Of a stretch of 64,000 nucleotides of DNA, positions 35,174 through 43,551 are shown piece by piece. The notes below the pieces were generated by a model that saw nothing but the letters and a program-made list of their open reading frames with translations, had not been told where the DNA came from and did no database searches. The number at the start of each line of letters is the position of its first letter. The stretch's first letter is position 1. Origin of the DNA: Chryseobacterium gallinarum (GTDB taxonomy: Bacteria > Bacteroidota > Bacteroidia > Flavobacteriales > Weeksellaceae); the NCBI RefSeq assembly GCF_001021975.1, contig NZ_CP009928.1:496001-560000 (forward strand), in the 5' to 3' direction. A program made the translations under genes and the position numbers.

Positions 35174-35247
35174 GAAGCTGGAAGAACAAAACTATTGTAA
35201 GCTGAATATATATAATTTGTCCCATAATATCTTCCAGCTCAGCTTCC
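35174..35247. repeat. CTTCCAGCTTCC-family repeat, small inverted form
   Basis: GAAGCTGGAAGA (35174-35185) and TCTTCCAGCTCAGCTTCC (35230-35247) are inverted copies around a 44-bp AT-rich loop. It lies between the Crp-type regulator gene and the AhpD-like gene. Confidence 0.8.
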
Positions 35248-35303
35248 AAATTCTTTCTTCATATTATTTATCATTTGTAAAAAAAATGCGGAAAATTCAG
35301 TTT

Positions 35304-35311
35304 TACATTTG
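35304..35311 (+). promoter_or_regulatory. -7 element for the AhpD-like gene
   Basis: TACATTTG, an exact TAnnTTTG, 53 bp before the ATG and 26 bp before an in-frame ATA discussed in the findings. The nearest TTG upstream is about 26 bp away, beyond the usual spacing. Confidence 0.45.
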
Positions 35312-35364
35312 TCACATAACAATTAAAAAACAATAGTATATCACAAAGAATCAACGCATTTGCA

Positions 35365-35802
35365 ATGGGGAACAAAGCTGTAAATGCACTTCACAACATG
35401 GGTTTTCAGGTACAACATTCTTCCTTGGACAATTCATTTCTGGAACTGTTATATTTCCGGGTTTCCCAAATGAACGGATGTGCTTTTTGCCTGGATATGC
35501 ATTCTAAAGAATTGAGGGCTAAAGGGGAAACTGAGCAAAGAATCTACCTGGTAAGTGCCTGGAGAGAATGCTCGTTTTATACAGACAAAGAAAAAGCAGG
35601 ATTACTGTGGGCGGAAACATTAACAGCTTTACATGGTAAAGAAGTTCCGGATGAAATCTACTCAAAAGTAAGCCTGCATTTCTCAGAAACGGAAATGGTA
35701 GATCTGACAATGGCTGTTATTGCCATTAACAGTTACAACAGAATCAATATTGCTTTTGGAGCAGATGTGGGAGCATATCAGGTTTCTGAAAAAACTAACT
35801 AA
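35365..35802 (+). CDS. carboxymuconolactone decarboxylase / AhpD-like peroxidase family protein
   Basis: 145 residues from ATG 35365. The redox motif NGCAFCLDMH gives Cys39 and Cys42 with a His at 46, typical of AhpD-type alkylhydroperoxidases that reduce peroxides with a relay of cysteines. SAWRECSFYTDKEKAGLLWAE follows as usual. The frame is open upstream to a stop at 35317, and the nine codons just before this ATG (ISQRINAFA) resemble the N-terminus of the family, where the first codon would be ATA at 35338. Either ATA is the true start or the protein begins at 35365. Upstream are the Crp-type regulator and a -7 box. Confidence 0.88.
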   Translation: MGNKAVNALHNMGFQVQHSSLDNSFLELLYFRVSQMNGCAFCLDMHSKELRAKGETEQRIYLVSAWRECSFYTDKEKAGLLWAETLTALHGKEVPDEIYSKVSLHFSETEMVDLTMAVIAINSYNRINIAFGADVGAYQVSEKTN

Positions 35803-36036
35803 ATAACTTGAGGTTAAGAAAATTAAGTATAAAGGCCGGAGTTGAAAGAGGGATACTGGAAGTGACTTTCAGTTTTAATTATTGACAGGCCCCCCAATTG
35901 ATTTTACATTAAACAAAAAAGATGAATGGCTTTGTTTTTATGACCTTCATAGCTTCCATCTTCCACCTAACTAAATCAGAAATTATTATTCCGAACTGAC
36001 GTTAAATAATGAGCTCATCTGTACAGTTGAGCTTAT

Positions 36037-37845
36037 TTAATTTTCCTTATATGTATTGACCAATTTATCCAGATTCAGGCTCCGTGCGGAAGCATCAAAA
36101 ATTTCACGATACACTCCGTCTTTGCCATATAGTTCATCGTGCGTTCCATTTTCTACCACACGTCCTTTTTTCATAACATAGATGGTATCCGAATCCAGGA
36201 TCTGGGACAGGGAATGAGAAATAATTACTACCGTCCTTCCCTCTTTAATAGCATCCAGGGAATTTTTAATCTGTTCTGTGGCAATCGCGTCCAGACTTGC
36301 TGTAGGTTCATCCAGAAAAATAATAGGTGGATTTTTGAGAAACAGCCTTGCAATGGCAATTCTTTGCTGCTGACCGCCTGACAGCTGCGTAGCATCATGT
36401 TGGTATCCATCGGGAAGGTCCATAATCTGTTCGTGCAGATATGCTTTTTTGGCCGCTTCCTCAATTTCTTTAAAGCTGGCATTCATATCTCCATAACGGA
36501 TATTGTCTTCAATACTTCCCTGGAAAATATGGTTTCTCTGCAACACCAATCCCAGATCACTTCTGAGAAAAGTATTGTTATATTCATTCAGGTTGACACC
36601 ATCCAGCAAAATATCCCCGGAGTCCGGCAGATAGAATTTGCATAAAAGGTTAATCACCGTTGACTTTCCTGCACCACTCAATCCAACCAGTGCGGTTGTT
36701 TTCCCGTTTTCAATTTTCATCGATACATTGTGGAGTGCTTTTGTACCATTAGGATAGGTAAAGTCAATATTTTTTAGCTCAAAAGTTCCCTTTATTTTCT
36801 GCTCTACAAATTTTCCGTTAGGCTCTGTTTCATCATCATCATTAAGAATGTCAAAGTATCCTTCGGCATAGATCATGGCATCATTCATATCATCATAGAT
36901 CCTGTGCAATTGGCGGATGGGTGCCGAAACATTATTAAAAAGCATAATATGAAGCATAATTGCCCCAATGGTCATCTGCTGATCAAGCACAAGGTATACG
37001 GTCAACAGAATGATTAAAACGACTCCGAACTGCTCAATAAAAGTTTTCAGCCCATCATAAATAAAGTTTGTTTTCCTTGTAAACATCTGGCTTTCCATCA
37101 GCTGCATCTGAAGGTCATATTGCTTTTTACCTTCAAACTTTTCCCTTACGAAACTCTTAATGACCATAATGGAGTTGATAAGGTTTAAAAGTCCTGATGT
37201 TTTCTTTTCCCTCTGGTTTCTGAGCTGCCGGCGAACCCCGCTTAATTTTCCGGCCTGTAGTGAACTTATATAAAAATAAATAGGAACAATGATTGTGGAT
37301 ACTGCTCCTACATAGATATTCTGCATATACATAATAACCAGCGCAATAATGGCATTGGAAAAAAGAGGAAGAATATCAATAAAAAAATTCTGGACCAGCT
37401 TGGTCAGGCTTTCAATTCCACGGTCAATCCTGATCTGCAGCTTCCCGGACTCATGATTCTCATCATTAAAATAAGCTACCCGATAGGTCAGGATTTTATC
37501 AATGGCTGATTGTGCCAGCACAGAGCTTACATTAATCCTGATCTTCTCACCATAGAATTTCTGTCCGAAATTAATAAAAATATTGAGAAGCTCCTTTCCT
37601 AATAAAATAATGGAAATAATGATGAGGATATGAATTCCTTCCGACATCGGATGAGGAAGATGGGTAAGCTCGGTTACTTCATCCACCGTATACTTCAGAA
37701 CAATCGGGTTGACCTGGGCAGCCAATGCTCCCAGAAAGGTTAAAAATAATGTTCCATAAATCATTAACCGGTAAGGTCTGATAAATGGGACCAGCTGTTT
37801 GTAAATTCCGAATAAAGTAACTGTTCTGTTGAAAGGTTTTGCCAT
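36037..37845 (-). CDS. ABC transporter exporter (fused permease and ATPase, ABCB type)
   Basis: 602 residues. Residues ~20-320 hold six membrane helices of the type I ABC exporter fold. The ATPase follows with Walker A GLSGAGKSTV, signature LSGGQQQRIAIARLFL, Walker B IIFLDEPTASLDA and the H-loop IISHSL. As a half transporter it would dimerise. Substrates in this family include lipids, peptides and drugs, and none can be singled out here. The gene is 36 bp downstream of a terminator, so it likely has its own promoter. No accessory HlyD-type gene is adjacent. Confidence 0.93.
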   Translation of the reverse strand: MAKPFNRTVTLFGIYKQLVPFIRPYRLMIYGTLFLTFLGALAAQVNPIVLKYTVDEVTELTHLPHPMSEGIHILIIISIILLGKELLNIFINFGQKFYGEKIRINVSSVLAQSAIDKILTYRVAYFNDENHESGKLQIRIDRGIESLTKLVQNFFIDILPLFSNAIIALVIMYMQNIYVGAVSTIIVPIYFYISSLQAGKLSGVRRQLRNQREKKTSGLLNLINSIMVIKSFVREKFEGKKQYDLQMQLMESQMFTRKTNFIYDGLKTFIEQFGVVLIILLTVYLVLDQQMTIGAIMLHIMLFNNVSAPIRQLHRIYDDMNDAMIYAEGYFDILNDDDETEPNGKFVEQKIKGTFELKNIDFTYPNGTKALHNVSMKIENGKTTALVGLSGAGKSTVINLLCKFYLPDSGDILLDGVNLNEYNNTFLRSDLGLVLQRNHIFQGSIEDNIRYGDMNASFKEIEEAAKKAYLHEQIMDLPDGYQHDATQLSGGQQQRIAIARLFLKNPPIIFLDEPTASLDAIATEQIKNSLDAIKEGRTVVIISHSLSQILDSDTIYVMKKGRVVENGTHDELYGKDGVYREIFDASARSLNLDKLVNTYKEN

Positions 37846-37861
37846 AGCATTATTTAAACTA

Positions 37862-37898
37862 AAAAACGTACCGTTTTCAAGAGAAAAGGTACGTTTTT
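37862..37898 (-). terminator. terminator of the lptB gene
   Basis: AAAAACGTACC (37862-37872) pairs with GGTACGTTTTT (37888-37898) around 15 bases. The minus strand continues T-rich after the stem. It lies 93 bp beyond the lptB stop and before the ABC exporter gene. Confidence 0.75.
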
Positions 37899-37990
37899 AT
37901 TATTATTTTCAGCTAAAATAAGTTGCTTAATTTCAGTTTTTATTTTTTAATTTCCATCTCAATATCCCGAAAGAATATTGAAATTTATCA

Positions 37991-39052
37991 TTATCCTTCA
38001 TACATATACGTAGTCAGATAATGTAATTCCGGCTTACTTGCCCCTTTGGATTCAGCTTCTGCCTGTTCCATAGAATATTGGCTGTTGATCTCTTTCTTCT
38101 GGAAAACAAAAGAATTGTTGGCATTCTTATCGACCACTTCATTAAAGATATGTTCAATTTCGGAGTTGGCCAATGAAGCAAAACTGATATCTTCAAAACC
38201 ATACATCAGCCTCAGGTCATCAAACTGTTTGAAATGTTCACTTACAAAAACCTGTAGCTGGGCTTTTGAGTCAAAATTACCTGCCCAGATGTTATAGGCA
38301 TATTTCTTCTTTTTCGGCTTATCCAAAATACTCTGATACACAAAGTTTTCACCAAGATACGCTTCTCTTACCTGCGGATCGTTGGCAAGATCTTCCGGAA
38401 GTCCTTCTTTAAGGATTTTCCCTTCAAACATGATATATGTTTTATTGGTAATGGCTAAAGTCTGCTGAACGTTGTGATCGGTAATCAGAATACCGATATT
38501 TTTATCTACCAGGCTTCTTACAATTTTCTGGATATCTTCTACCGCGATCGGGTCTACCCCGGCAAAAGGTTCATCCAACAAGATAAAGTTGGGATTGGTA
38601 GCAAGACAACGGGCAATTTCCGTCCTACGCCTTTCTCCACCGGAGAGGAGATCTCCCCTGTTTTTACGGACATGCTGTAAAGAAAACTCTTCGATCAGCT
38701 CGTCACATTTGATCTGCTGCTCACGTTTTGAAAGTTTGGTCAGCTGTAAAACTCCCATAATGTTTTCTTCTACGGATAGTTTTCTGAAAACTGAAGCTTC
38801 CTGTGCCAGGTAACCGATTCCCTTCTGGGCCCTGCGGTACATGGCATCAGTGGTAATCTCCTGCTTATCCAGAAAAATTTTCCCTGAAGTAGGCTTAACC
38901 AACCCTACGATCATATAAAACGATGTGGTTTTTCCTGCCCCGTTAGGTCCCAGCAAACCAACGATTTCTCCTTGTTGAACCTGTACGGAAACACCTTTTA
39001 CAACTTTTTTAGGACCGTATTCCTTGATTAAATTTTCTCCTCGTAAAATCAT
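37991..39052 (-). CDS. lptB: LPS export ABC ATPase LptB with an extra C-terminal domain
   Basis: 353 residues. Residues ~1-240 are canonical LptB: Walker A GPNGAGKTT (Lys41), Q-loop YLAQEASVF, signature LLSGGERRR, Walker B FILLDEPFAGVDP and the ITDHNVQQTL switch. LptB powers transfer of LPS from the inner membrane through LptFG. The protein does not end there as usual (~241 residues): after a KPKKKK linker comes a ~100-residue domain beginning YAYNIWAGNFDSKAQLQVFV. Its WxGNFxS opening, then FDDLRLMYGFEDISFA, resembles the immunity-protein Imm22-like fold. It has a nearby TAnnTTTG-type box and a downstream terminator; it appears to stand alone. Confidence 0.92.
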   Translation of the reverse strand: MILRGENLIKEYGPKKVVKGVSVQVQQGEIVGLLGPNGAGKTTSFYMIVGLVKPTSGKIFLDKQEITTDAMYRRAQKGIGYLAQEASVFRKLSVEENIMGVLQLTKLSKREQQIKCDELIEEFSLQHVRKNRGDLLSGGERRRTEIARCLATNPNFILLDEPFAGVDPIAVEDIQKIVRSLVDKNIGILITDHNVQQTLAITNKTYIMFEGKILKEGLPEDLANDPQVREAYLGENFVYQSILDKPKKKKYAYNIWAGNFDSKAQLQVFVSEHFKQFDDLRLMYGFEDISFASLANSEIEHIFNEVVDKNANNSFVFQKKEINSQYSMEQAEAESKGASKPELHYLTTYMYEG

Positions 39053-39298
39053 GGAGCAAATATATCAAAAATATAAACTTAATGAGAGGCAAAATAAGGA
39101 AAAGGTAAAATAGCAAAATCGTAAATAAGCGGGTTTATAATTTCGGTTCCAGGTAAAATCCTACCAGTTTTCAGCCTGATACTCTATGCCGGCATAAAAC
39201 AAAATGGCAATTCATTTCTGTCTTTTAGCTTCTGTAACTTTTTATCGTTTCAGGCTACTTATCGTGAAACATATCAATCATTTACAAAATAGCAAGAA

Positions 39299-39592
39299 AT
39301 GGAAAATTACGGTTATACAAAAACAGAAAACAACCCAAACCAACAAAATGGTATTCCCTATCGTTCGGAAAAGAAAATTCCTGCGGCAATTTTGGGAATT
39401 CTTGTAGGTTGGCTGGCTTTAAATAAATTCTATCTGGGGTATACCAAAGAAGGTATTATTCAGATCATCCTTAATATTGTAACATTGGGAGCAGCCTCTA
39501 TTATTCCATTTATAGAAGGGATTCTTTATCTTTTTATGAATGACAAGCAATTTGATGACACTTATGTTTATGGAAGAAAAGGCTGGTTATAA
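39299..39592 (+). CDS. TM2-domain membrane protein
   Basis: 97 residues. After a polar N-terminus (residues 1-25) the TM2 domain follows: two membrane helices, AAILGILVGWLALNKFYLGY and GIIQIILNIVTLGAASIIPF, joined by a short loop containing FYLGYTKEG, and ending in GILYLFMNDKQFDDTY. The role of TM2 proteins is poorly known in bacteria. It is convergent with hemB, from which a terminator separates it. Confidence 0.85.
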   Translation: MENYGYTKTENNPNQQNGIPYRSEKKIPAAILGILVGWLALNKFYLGYTKEGIIQIILNIVTLGAASIIPFIEGILYLFMNDKQFDDTYVYGRKGWL

Positions 39593-39612
39593 ATCCCATG
39601 TATAATTTATAA

Positions 39613-39642
39613 AAAAACACCTCAATCCGGAGGTGTTTTTTA
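39613..39642. terminator. bidirectional terminator between TM2 and hemB genes
   Basis: AAAAACACCTC (39613-39623) pairs with GAGGTGTTTTT (39630-39640) around 6 bases, with A and T runs on either side. Confidence 0.9.
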
Positions 39643-39654
39643 TTTTCTTATGAA

Positions 39655-40644
39655 TTATTTGTTTAAAATCATGGCCGCTTCTTTGGCAAAATAGGTAAAG
39701 ATCATATCTGCTCCTGCCCTTTTGAAACACGTCAGGTTTTCAATAATTGTTTTATCATTATCCAGCCATCCGTTCTGAGCGGCAGCTTTTACCATGGCAT
39801 ATTCTCCGCTTACATTATAAACAGCAATCGGAAGATCAATCGCCTCACGTACTTTGGCAACAATGTCCAGATAAGGAAGTCCCGGTTTGATCATGATCAC
39901 ATCTGCACCTTCTTCAATATCTTTATATACTTCATTTAATGCTTCACGGGAATTGTGAAAATCCATCTGATAAGTTTTTTTATCTTTCGGGATCTCCATA
40001 TCATCTTTCGGAGCACTGTCTAAAGCGCTTCTGAATGGTCCATAGAAAGAACTCGCATATTTTGCAGCATAACTTACAATCCCTACATCGGTAAATCCGC
40101 TTTCTTCCAATGCTTCACGGATGACCAAAACCCGGCCATCCATCATATCACTGGGTGCCACCATGTCAGCTCCTGCTTCTGCATGAGATACAGACATTCT
40201 GGCCAGTGCATCATTAGTTGCATCATTTAGAATTTTCCCATTTTCAATGATTCCATCATGACCATAAACAGAATAAGGATCCAACGCAACATCCGGCATA
40301 ACCACCATTCCTGGAACCGCATCTTTGATTGCCCGGATCGTATTCTGCATCAAACCGTTTTTGTTCCATGCTTCTTTTCCGGTATTATCTTTCAGATGAT
40401 CTGACACTTTCATGTACAAATTGACAGCTTTTACGCCCAAAGAAAATAATTCCTTACATTCTTTTACCGTCAGATCTATACTCCTCCTAAAAATTCCCGG
40501 CATCGACGGAATCGGTTCCTGCTTGTTTTCGCCCTCCATTACGAAGATCGGCATTACAAAATCATCAGTTGTAAGCACATTTTCTCTTACCAGACTTCTG
40601 ATAGATTCATTAACTCTAAGTCTTCTATTTCTTGAATGTATCAT
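39655..40644 (-). CDS. hemB: delta-aminolevulinic acid dehydratase (porphobilinogen synthase)
   Basis: 329 residues. Key residues are visible: the Schiff-base lysines in SYAKYASSFYGPFRSA and VIMIKPGLPYLDIV, the metal-site region MPDVALDPYSVYGHDGI and MVAPSDMMDGRV. It condenses two 5-aminolevulinate molecules to porphobilinogen on the path to haem. It belongs to the DVALDPYS/YGHDG (magnesium-type) group rather than the cysteine-rich zinc type. It is alone; the next + strand gene is divergent, with a promoter between. Confidence 0.97.
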   Translation of the reverse strand: MIHSRNRRLRVNESIRSLVRENVLTTDDFVMPIFVMEGENKQEPIPSMPGIFRRSIDLTVKECKELFSLGVKAVNLYMKVSDHLKDNTGKEAWNKNGLMQNTIRAIKDAVPGMVVMPDVALDPYSVYGHDGIIENGKILNDATNDALARMSVSHAEAGADMVAPSDMMDGRVLVIREALEESGFTDVGIVSYAAKYASSFYGPFRSALDSAPKDDMEIPKDKKTYQMDFHNSREALNEVYKDIEEGADVIMIKPGLPYLDIVAKVREAIDLPIAVYNVSGEYAMVKAAAQNGWLDNDKTIIENLTCFKRAGADMIFTYFAKEAAMILNK

Positions 40645-40702
40645 TTTGGAATACTTTTTGAATAAGTTTTTACAAATTTACTACAAGTTCTATAAAAAAC
40701 TA

Positions 40703-40733
40703 TTGTATGAAATTGTAGAATTTATTACATTTG
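40703..40733 (+). promoter_or_regulatory. well-formed promoter for the T9SS-tail gene
   Basis: TTG at 40703-40705 and TACATTTG at 40726-40733, 20 bp apart, an ideal match to the Bacteroidota consensus. The ATG lies 29 bp after the -7 box. Confidence 0.75.
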
Positions 40734-40762
40734 TTATATATATTCGAGAAATTATAAATTTG

Positions 40763-41113
40763 ATGAAAAAATTTTTACTTTTAATTTTATTTGCAGGCAC
40801 TTTTGTTGGGTTTTCCAACAATTTACAAGCTCAGCTGAAAGAGCCGGGTTCCATCTCACAGAAATCTGATGATGGAGTAATGATTGCCTATCCAAACCCT
40901 GCAAAGGATTATCTTATCATAAAGGCAAAGGATTCTTCTTTAAGAATCAAAAGTGTGACTTTTTATTCCATTTTGGGTATGCAGGTTGCCAGTTATACTG
41001 TCAATATGAATTCCGGGGAGATCAATATTGAAAAATTGAAACCGGGAAAATATCTGATCCGATATATTTTAAGTGACAACACGCAAAAGGTAACTCAAAT
41101 CGTAAAACAATAA
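40763..41113 (+). CDS. exported protein consisting almost only of a type IX (type A) sorting domain
   Basis: 116 residues from ATG 40763, chosen because MKKFLLLILFAGTFVGFSNN is a signal peptide and the promoter lies just before it. After a short spacer, residues ~42-116 match the T9SS type A C-terminal sorting domain: IAYPNPAKDYLIIKAKDSSL, then SVTFYSILGMQVASYTV, EINIEKLKPGKYLIRY and a terminal VTQIVKQ. Normally this tail sits on a large secreted cargo. Here only ~20 residues separate it from the signal peptide, so there is no room for a cargo domain. It could be a trimmed relic or a small T9SS substrate or competitor. Its own promoter and terminator suggest it is expressed. Confidence 0.9.
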   Translation: MKKFLLLILFAGTFVGFSNNLQAQLKEPGSISQKSDDGVMIAYPNPAKDYLIIKAKDSSLRIKSVTFYSILGMQVASYTVNMNSGEINIEKLKPGKYLIRYILSDNTQKVTQIVKQ

Positions 41114-41118
41114 AACAG

Positions 41119-41150
41119 AATCCTGATAATCATCAGGATTTTTTCTTTTA
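41119..41150 (+). terminator. terminator of the T9SS-tail gene
   Basis: AATCCTGAT (41119-41127) pairs with ATCAGGATT (41132-41140) around AATC, then TTTTCTTTTA. Confidence 0.9.
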
Positions 41151-41218
41151 CATTGATCCTGTTTAATATTTCCGTAACTTTCTGGACTTTTTTATACCAA
41201 TTGTAAAAGAACAATTTA

Positions 41219-42130
41219 ATGTTAAAAGCTGAACATATTAAAAAGACCTATAATGCCGGAAAAAAGGTCGCCCTGGATGATTTCAGCATCCATGTTCCCA
41301 AAGGCAGCATCTATGGCCTTTTAGGCCCCAACGGAGCCGGGAAAACTTCTTTCATCCGTATCATCAATCAGATTACCCAGGCCGACTCCGGAGATATTTT
41401 TATCAATGGAGAAAAGCTGAATCCCGCTCATATTAAAGATATCGGCTATATGCCTGAAGAAAGGGGCTTATACAAGAATATGAGTGTGGGAGACCAGATC
41501 CTTTATTTCGGGGAGCTTAAAGGTATGAGTAAAAATGAGGCTCTGAATGAGGCTAAAAAATGGTTTGACAAACTTCATATTGATCAATGGTGGAAAAAAA
41601 AGCTCTCTGAACTTTCCAAGGGGATGGCGCAGAAGATTCAGTTTGTAGTGACTGTCCTCCACCGTCCGCATCTTTTGATTCTGGATGAACCTTTCTCCGG
41701 TTTTGATCCCGTAAATGCAAATTTAATTAAAGATCAGATTATTGACCTCAAAAACAACGGAACCACCATTATCCTTTCTACCCACAGAATGGAAAGCGTG
41801 GAAGAAATGTGTGATTATGTCGCCCTGATCAATCATTCAAAAAAAATCATAGATGGAAGAGTTTTTGACGTAAGGGAAAAATTTAAGAAAAATATTTTTG
41901 GAATTACTCTTTCTGAAGTAAATCATGATCATCTTGAAAGTTTTAAGAATAAATATGAAATTTTCAATCTTGCTCATGAGAACAATCTTGTCTCTTTTGA
42001 TCTGAAGAATGAAACTGATCAGAACCATATTCTTCTGGATCTTATCCATGTAGGGAAAGTGCGGTCATTCGACGAAAGAATTCCGAGTATGAATGAAGTG
42101 TTTATTAATGCCGTAAGTAACCATTCTTAA
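41219..42130 (+). CDS. ABC transporter ATPase, NatA-like
   Basis: 303 residues. Walker A LLGPNGAGKTS, signature LSKGMAQKIQFV, Walker B LLILDEPFSGFDP and the H-loop ILSTHRMESVEEM are in order. A short C-terminal extension after residue ~215 is common in this family. Three bases separate it from a permease whose ORF reads like NatB. NatAB pairs extrude sodium or related solutes; drug or peptide export cannot be excluded. No promoter was resolved. Confidence 0.92.
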   Translation: MLKAEHIKKTYNAGKKVALDDFSIHVPKGSIYGLLGPNGAGKTSFIRIINQITQADSGDIFINGEKLNPAHIKDIGYMPEERGLYKNMSVGDQILYFGELKGMSKNEALNEAKKWFDKLHIDQWWKKKLSELSKGMAQKIQFVVTVLHRPHLLILDEPFSGFDPVNANLIKDQIIDLKNNGTTIILSTHRMESVEEMCDYVALINHSKKIIDGRVFDVREKFKKNIFGITLSEVNHDHLESFKNKYEIFNLAHENNLVSFDLKNETDQNHILLDLIHVGKVRSFDERIPSMNEVFINAVSNHS

Positions 42131-42133
42131 TTT

Positions 42134-43444
42134 ATGAATAATATTTTTTTAATTACCAAAAGGGAATTTCTTACACAGGTTAAGAAGAAGTCTTTCATCA
42201 TCTTAACTTTACTTGCTCCTATCTTAATCATTGCTTTCGGAGCAGTAATCGGGCTTATGTTTAAAGCCAATGAATCCCACAGCATTATAGAAGTTGTTGA
42301 TAAAAGCGGACTGTTTACCAACCAACTCCAGTCTAACGACAAGCTCAATTATGTATTTGTTTCTGCTGCAGACGAAAAGTCAAAGATCAATAATTTAAAA
42401 GGAAATGAGTCTTTAGATGGCATCCTTATTTTGCCGGAACTGAAAAATCAGGACTTCAATGAGCTGGAAACCGGAACAAGACTGGTTATCAACAGCAAAA
42501 TAGGATTGGATACGAAACAGAAGATCGTTTCTGATATCAGCAATGTTATTAAAAAAGAAAAAATCAAACAACTAGGCATCCAGGAGGCTCAGCTGATTGA
42601 TCTTGATAAAGGATTCAGTTTGAAAACGATTAATGTTTCAGATAATAACAAGGAGGATTCTGATCTTGCTTTCGGGGTAAAAACAGGACTCAGCATGATT
42701 CTGATGTATGTAACTTTTATGTTCATCATTATTTATGGGGTACGGGTGATGCGAAGTGTTCTGGAAGAAAAGAACAATCGTGTGGTGGAAATCATTATTT
42801 CGTCTGTTAAACCTTTTGAGCTGATGATGGGAAAAATCCTGGGGGTAACTTTCGTTGCCCTTACGCAGTTTATTATCTGGATCACCATGTCTGTTATCGG
42901 AGCCTTGGTTTTAAATACCGGTTTTTCATCTATTCAGAAGAATATTCCGGGCGGAAACGAACAATTAGCGGATAAACTAGACATTACCCAGCTGGCAACC
43001 CAGATATCTCATAGCTTACTGGAAATGAATTTTCCATTGATTATTTTTGTATTTATTGTCTTTTTCCTTTTGGGATATATTTTTTACAGTTCAATTTATG
43101 CTGCTATTGGTTCGGCTGTAGACAATGAAACGGAAACGCAGCAGTTTACTTTATTTGCTATTTTACCTCTGATGCTGGGTATGTATGGCAGCTTTTCACT
43201 GATGAATAATCCTGACGGTCCACTGGGCTTTTGGCTGTCTATCATTCCTTTTACATCACCTGTTGCCATGATTGCAAGAATACCATTCGGGGTTCCGGTA
43301 TGGCAGCTTGTTCTTTCTATAGCCCTATTATTGGGGACTACTATTTTCATGATCTTCCTGGCAGGGAAAATTTACCGGGTAGGTATTTTGATGTATGGGA
43401 ACAAAGCAACGCTAAAAGAGCTCTGGAAGTGGATCAGAGGCTAA
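42134..43444 (+). CDS. ABC transporter permease, NatB-like
   Basis: 436 residues. An N-terminal membrane helix (SFIILTLLAPILIIAFGAVI) is followed by a ~150-residue extracytoplasmic domain and five or six helices from residue ~185, including MILMYVTFMFIIIYGVRVMR and RVVEIIISSVKPFELMMGK, typical of the ABC-2 NatB/CcmB class. It pairs with the adjacent ATPase; the start is 3 bp after its stop. Substrate unknown. Confidence 0.9.
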   Translation: MNNIFLITKREFLTQVKKKSFIILTLLAPILIIAFGAVIGLMFKANESHSIIEVVDKSGLFTNQLQSNDKLNYVFVSAADEKSKINNLKGNESLDGILILPELKNQDFNELETGTRLVINSKIGLDTKQKIVSDISNVIKKEKIKQLGIQEAQLIDLDKGFSLKTINVSDNNKEDSDLAFGVKTGLSMILMYVTFMFIIIYGVRVMRSVLEEKNNRVVEIIISSVKPFELMMGKILGVTFVALTQFIIWITMSVIGALVLNTGFSSIQKNIPGGNEQLADKLDITQLATQISHSLLEMNFPLIIFVFIVFFLLGYIFYSSIYAAIGSAVDNETETQQFTLFAILPLMLGMYGSFSLMNNPDGPLGFWLSIIPFTSPVAMIARIPFGVPVWQLVLSIALLLGTTIFMIFLAGKIYRVGILMYGNKATLKELWKWIRG

Positions 43445-43500
43445 AATAATGGCTAGTTATTGTAAAAATAACCGCTCATTCTTAGAAATACATATAAAAT

Positions 43501-43537
43501 AAAATCCCGGAAATTGAATTTCCGGGATTTTTTATAT
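43501..43537. terminator. bidirectional terminator after the NatB-like gene
   Basis: AAAATCCCGGAAATT (43501-43515) pairs perfectly with AATTTCCGGGATTTT (43517-43531) and is followed by TT. It serves both the transporter pair and the minus-strand operon that ends at 43552. Confidence 0.95.
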
Positions 43538-43551
43538 TCTGAATACAGTAT

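Noticed and set aside
40412-40762. N-terminal extension of the T9SS-tail ORF
   Set aside because: It overlaps hemB antisense; the promoter at 40703-40733 and signal peptide place the start at 40763.
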